From contig NC_071392.1 of the NCBI RefSeq assembly GCF_022682495.2, positions 110,040,896 to 110,104,895 on the forward strand: a DNA stretch of 64,000 nucleotides, in the 5' to 3' direction. Below, piece after piece: positions 60,446 through 64,000 of this stretch; the stretch's first letter is position 1, and every line of letters begins with the position of its first letter. Made by a program: the position numbers and the translations under genes. A model generated the notes under the pieces. It was not told the DNA's origin. It made no database searches and saw nothing but the letters and a program-made list of their open reading frames with translations. Source of the DNA: Desmodus rotundus. Its lineage: Eukaryota > Chordata > Mammalia > Chiroptera > Phyllostomidae.

Positions 60446-60650
60446 CCCTGGCCGGTGTGGCTCAGTTGGTTGGAGCATCAACCCATAACTGAAGGGTTGT
60501 GGGTCTGATCCCCAGTCCAGCTGCAAAACATCCCCCAGTTTGGGAATGTATGGGAGGCAACCAACTGATGCTTTTCTAGCATCCATGTTTCCCTCTCTCT
60601 CCCTTCCTCTCTCTCTAAAAGCAATGAAAAAAATGTCCTTGGGTGAGGAT
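60446..60650 (+). repeat. Ves SINE
   Basis: CCCTGGCCGGTGTGGCTCAG head, GGTTGTGGGTCTGATCCCCA B-box region and a CTCTCTCTCTAAAAGCAATG tail. Confidence 0.9.
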
Positions 60651-60948
60651 AAAAAAAACCCTTGCAGCACACCAGTTGAGAACTGCTGCTCCACTGCAGA
60701 AGGCCTCTTGGTAACTTATACCTAGTCTCCTCTGGACTCCATCTCCAGCACCTGTCCCTGGACCAACTTTACTTTGTGCTAAGGACTCACAGCCATGGGC
60801 ACAGCTACACGCTACACCCTGTGAGTCCTCCTAGCCAGTCACCACCCTAACGCTGGCCTTTGGAACTTAGGACACAACAGCAGATAAATATGCGTATGCG
60901 CTAACTCCAAATCTGTCTCAGGAATTAATTTCCTATGAGCTCAGACAA

Positions 60949-61120
60949 CAGGCATACCTCGGAAATATTGCAGTTTTGGTTCCAGACCACAGTAAGGCAA
61001 GTATCTCAATAAAGCAAGTTGTATATTTTTTGATGGTGGAGGGTTTTGCCTTCAACTTGGAGAAAACACAACACCTTTGAAGTGCAATAATGTGAAGCAC
61101 AATAAAACAGGGTGTGCCTA
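60949..61120 (+). mobile_element. Tigger1-derived short element, second copy
   Basis: 172 bp with inverted ends CAGGCATACCTCGGAAATAT and, in reverse, TAGGCACACCCTGTTTTATT; internal CAATAAAGCAAGTTGTATAT and GTGCAATAATGTGAAGCACA. Same overall structure as 32332-32500. A TA follows the right end. Confidence 0.82.
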
Positions 61121-61439
61121 TATTTTATCCAACGGCATTGCCCCTTGGAATATCCACCAGCCACCACCAACTTGACATGGCCAAAGCAAAACTCTTGATT
61201 TCCTCTAACCATACCTTCTCCCCAAACCTCATCTCAGTAAAGGGCACCACTGGCCCTCCACTTATGTCAAAAACCTAAAAATAATCATTGATTTCTCTTT
61301 TCCCTCACTACCACCTCCCACTCAACTCCCATAAATCCTATCAGTTTACATGGGGTGAGAGAGGAGCAAATCTATTCACAAAATAAACATTCAATAAGCA
61401 GAAGCTGTTATCTTCTCACTGCTTCTGAGTCCTAGCCAA

Positions 61440-62000
61440 TGCCACCTCTAGACTGTATTAGAGTAATACCCTCCAAACTAATGTCCCTGCCCCTCCCTTG
61501 GCCCTAATAATCCATTCTCCAAGCCAAGCCAGAGGGATCTTTTAACAATGTGATGGAATGAATATATCATTCTCCTGCTTAAAGCCCTTCATCATTGACA
61601 TCCCCAAATCCTCTCTCCCAACACTGACAAGGCATATGTGACTGGCATCTGCCCACTTCTCTGATATTAGCTGGGTGCCACTTTCCCCTTTGCTCAATGT
61701 GTTCTAACCAAACTGGACTTCATCCTGATCCTCTTAACATGCCAAGATTATTTCTACCGGACATTCCTACTTCACATGATGACCTCAGATGTCATTTCCT
61801 GAGAGAGGCCTTCCCTCACCACACTAAAAGAAATCCGACTCTAGAATGCCATTCTATTTTACTATATCTACATTCTCACTCTCTGAAAGTATCTTGGTCA
61901 CTTATTTCCCCTTGCCTCCCTTATTCATAGCCGCTCCCTATTGTCTGGATCCGTTCTTGGCACACAGAAGGCACTCAAATACACACTGAATGAAAAATAA
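61440..62000 (+). repeat. L2 LINE 3' part
   Basis: CCAGAGGGATCTTTTAACAA, TCTCCTGCTTAAAGCCCTTC, GAGAGAGGCCTTCCCTCACC and the terminal GGCACACAGAAGGCACTCAA form a long L2 match in order. Confidence 0.85.
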
Positions 62001-62764
62001 GGTGCAAAACCACCTTCAAACCGAGATGAAAACAAGAAGGCATTTGTGTGGAAAACCAGTTCAAAGTCTGGTTGATTGAACTGCTATTCAAATTAAATCT
62101 ACCCTATGATCTTGGCAGCTTTCTGACTTGAAAGGTTTGGTTTACAGATTTTTTGGGGTGGTGGGGTGGCTGAGGGAAGAAGTAGGAAATTATCATCAAA
62201 GAGACTCCCAATAAATTTTGGTCAATATTAATAGGTCAACTATCTTTGTTCATCAACTGGCCACAGGAAACCCATACGGAGATCACTTCTTACTGCTGAT
62301 AAGGGACATCAGGCCTGAAGTGGAGTGGCTGGCCTTTCTGTTCTAACAATGGTAGGCGGAGGGGGCGTGGGAACATGGAGATCCCAAATATAATATCCAA
62401 ATAGGACCTTAAAAGAACTAGAAGAATGCAAACATAAATAAATAAATTAGGGTTGTTTTTTTAAAATGTATTTTTTAATTAAAAAGGACCAGGTTTATTT
62501 TTCCCTTAATGCCACAGAATCTGCCAAAACCTTTTTATAGTTCCTTCTAGATAGGTTTTAAGACGCTACCAAGTAGAAAAGAAATTTTCAATCCTGGTAC
62601 TGCCTATACCCCTTCTTCTATCCCTTTCTACTTGCCCTTTCCTGGATTTGGGGCACCTAACAATTATTGTTCAATTTTTAAATAAAAATGTTATACCTAC
62701 TAACCCTACGGACAACTATTTTAGTCAATTTCCTATGCCCTAAATTACTTTACAAATTCATCAA

Positions 62765-62985
62765 ATAATTACCGAGCACCTCTCTGTGCCAGCGCATATC
62801 AGAAGGCTGCCCGGCTCCTGGGACCCCGCTGGTGATTCCCATCAACGCTACAGAAAACGGCCCAGCAGCTCTGTGCCAGACACTTCAGCAGGTGCTTGGG
62901 ATACAGCAAGCAACAAAAAAGAAATGGTCTTTCTCTTCACGGAGTTTATAATTTAGTATAATCCCATAAAGAAGCAAAGACCTTG
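62765..62985. repeat. Ancient repeat fragment
   Basis: ACCGAGCACCTCTCTGTGCC, GTGCTTGGGATACAGCAAGC and TTCACGGAGTTTATAATTTA follow a very common old mammalian repeat; class uncertain. Confidence 0.45.
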
Positions 62986-62989
62986 GATC

Positions 62990-63125
62990 AGTCGCTGTAC
63001 TGTGCATATTCAAACACACTGTTTTACTTTTGCCTCACAACTCCAGTTAGGAAATTCAGGCTCAAAAAGCCAAGTATCAGATATAAAGCCACTCAGTGTT
63101 GGAGGCAGAGCCAAAGCCAATGACT
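62990..63125 (-). repeat. MIR-type SINE, antisense
   Basis: TTAGGAAATTCAGGCTCAAA and AAGCCACTCAGTGTTGGAGG are reversed MIR landmarks. Confidence 0.6.
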
Positions 63126-63171
63126 AAGAAACTGAACTAAATCACCTCAAAACAAAAAAAAAGACTGGCTC

Positions 63172-63457
63172 CAGAATCATGGATCCAGAGACTTTTGATG
63201 GTTGCCAGATGCGGGGGAGGGGGAAAAATGGGTGAAGAGGTGAGGGGATTAAGAAGTGCAAATAAGTAGTTACAGAATAGCCATGGGGATGTAAAGTACA
63301 GTATAGGAAATGGAGCCAAAGGTCAGTATAGGCATGACCCCTGTACAAGAACAATGGTGAGGGGATTGCCTGAGGGAGTGGGGGTGCTGGGAGCAGGGGT
63401 GGAAAGGGGGAAAAATGAGGACAAATCCTATAATCAATAAAATATAATTTTTAAAAA
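63172..63457 (+). mobile_element. 5'-truncated L1 tail with probable target duplication
   Basis: Contains GATGGTTGCCAGATGCGGGG, TAGTTACAGAATAGCCATGG and TAAAGTACAGTATAGGAAAT, and ends in AATCAATAAAATATAATTTT plus A. The flanks AAAAAGACTGGCTCCAG (left) and AAAAAAGGCTGTCTCCAG (right) look like a diverged target duplication. Confidence 0.75.
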
Positions 63458-64000
63458 AGGCTGTCTCCAGTTTCAAATAGCTACACTAGTAGTTTGTTCT
63501 AAGCTTACTCTGTTATAAGGAGACAGCATTTATTCAAGTTCATAACACACTCTCCGGTAGGATTCTCCGCTGCCCATGTTCACCAAAAGAGCAAGCCAGC
63601 AATTCAGTGCACAAACAGAAGTCTTTTTCCGTATCTCCGAAAGCTAGATGTCATTGGTTTCCTTTGGATTTCCCATTTTATTCCTTCAACTATTTCAAAT
63701 CGTTTATGGAATGCCAGATTGTTTTCACATTTTAGACCTTTCCCTTACACTTCAGACCCCAGAACAATTTTTAAACCACTAGTCTCCTCTGTGCCCTCCC
63801 CAATTTCCTTTTGTAAAGACGTTTATTTTTGTATGTTTACTTAGTAATATTCTAATGAAAAATAGTTTTTCGCTGCTCCCCCTGGGCAACTAACTTGTGT
63901 CTATAGAACAGCCATTTGTTTTTAAATGAGTAAGTGATTTACACAACTTCTACTCCGATGGATGTTTCCTGAGGCCCATTCTGGCGTGCTCCACGCTCCG

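Larger units (their letters stand above)
56097..64000 (-). other. RPRD1B: RPRD1B upstream intron, running off the window
   Basis: Lies upstream of the exon that starts within codon 94. I looked on the minus strand for sequence coding the known residues just before (ending DAFSHVA) and for earlier CID residues and found none, so this whole stretch is treated as intron. It carries Ves SINEs, L2, Tigger1, LTR-like and L1-tail repeats. 56640-57600, 59000-59640, 62010-62760 and 63460-64000 hold nothing I can assign. Confidence 0.75.

Noticed and set aside
39752..60650. Functional tRNA genes at the A/B-box sequences
   Set aside because: They are the tRNA-like heads of Ves SINEs, followed by SINE bodies and A-rich tails, with no cloverleaf kept.
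56097..64000. Missing RPRD1B exons for residues 1-94
   Set aside because: No minus-strand sequence coding the expected CID residues with splice sites was seen; they should lie beyond 64000.
1..64000. CRISPR array, operon or prokaryotic defence system
   Set aside because: No regularly spaced direct repeats or bacterial-type gene clusters; all evidence points to a mammalian chromosome.

Overview
The window is vertebrate nuclear DNA, almost certainly from a bat. Direct signs are coding exons with GT-AG introns, several copies of a tRNA-derived SINE of the bat Ves type (head reads CCCTGGCTGGTGTGGCTCAG, tail ends in AAATAAAATCTT-like sequence), deleted mariner elements with recognisable transposase remnants, and ancient mammalian repeats (L1, L2, MIR, MLT1-type LTRs, Tigger). 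There are no bacterial-type operons, rRNA or CRISPR arrays, and I recognise no true tRNA gene.

Only one protein-coding gene is supported: RPRD1B (CREPT), on the minus strand and incomplete. Five coding exons lie at 55963-56096, 47546-47658, 45598-45724, 39070-39245 and 21437-21586. They join in frame and code residues 95-326 of the 326-residue protein, ending at a TAG stop. A 3'UTR of about 2.4 kb follows, with an AATAAA signal at 19048-19043. The exons for residues 1-94 and the promoter are not visible and should lie beyond the right edge. The protein binds the phosphorylated C-terminal domain of RNA polymerase II through its N-terminal CID and dimerises through a C-terminal coiled coil.

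Layout. 1-5150 is one old plus-strand L1 split by a small inverted-repeat element, an unassigned repeat, two LTR-like blocks and a Ves SINE. 5150-11180 is GC-richer intergenic DNA with a MIR, an MLT1-type LTR and an L2. 11180-15300 holds more layered repeats (L1 minus strand, Ves SINEs, Tigger1 end, then an L1 split by an MLT1 LTR and another repeat). 15300-19020 is intergenic with a probable solo LTR at 17550-17857. 19020-56096 is the visible RPRD1B transcript, with introns carrying L1, L2, MIR, mariner, Tigger and Ves insertions. 56097-64000 is further upstream RPRD1B intron.

No previously undescribed biological system stands out. The most unusual structure is a perfect 24-bp-arm palindrome at 53870-53920. 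Its left side continues a 33-base exact copy of sequence lying 920 bases upstream, the signature expected of a two-step template-switching event. Other points are a mariner inserted in an L1 with the TA duplication intact, a pair of related 540-555 bp deleted mariners in two introns of the same gene, and the nested repeat stack at the left end. Repeat family names come from memory of consensus sequences; boundaries are approximate unless stated.
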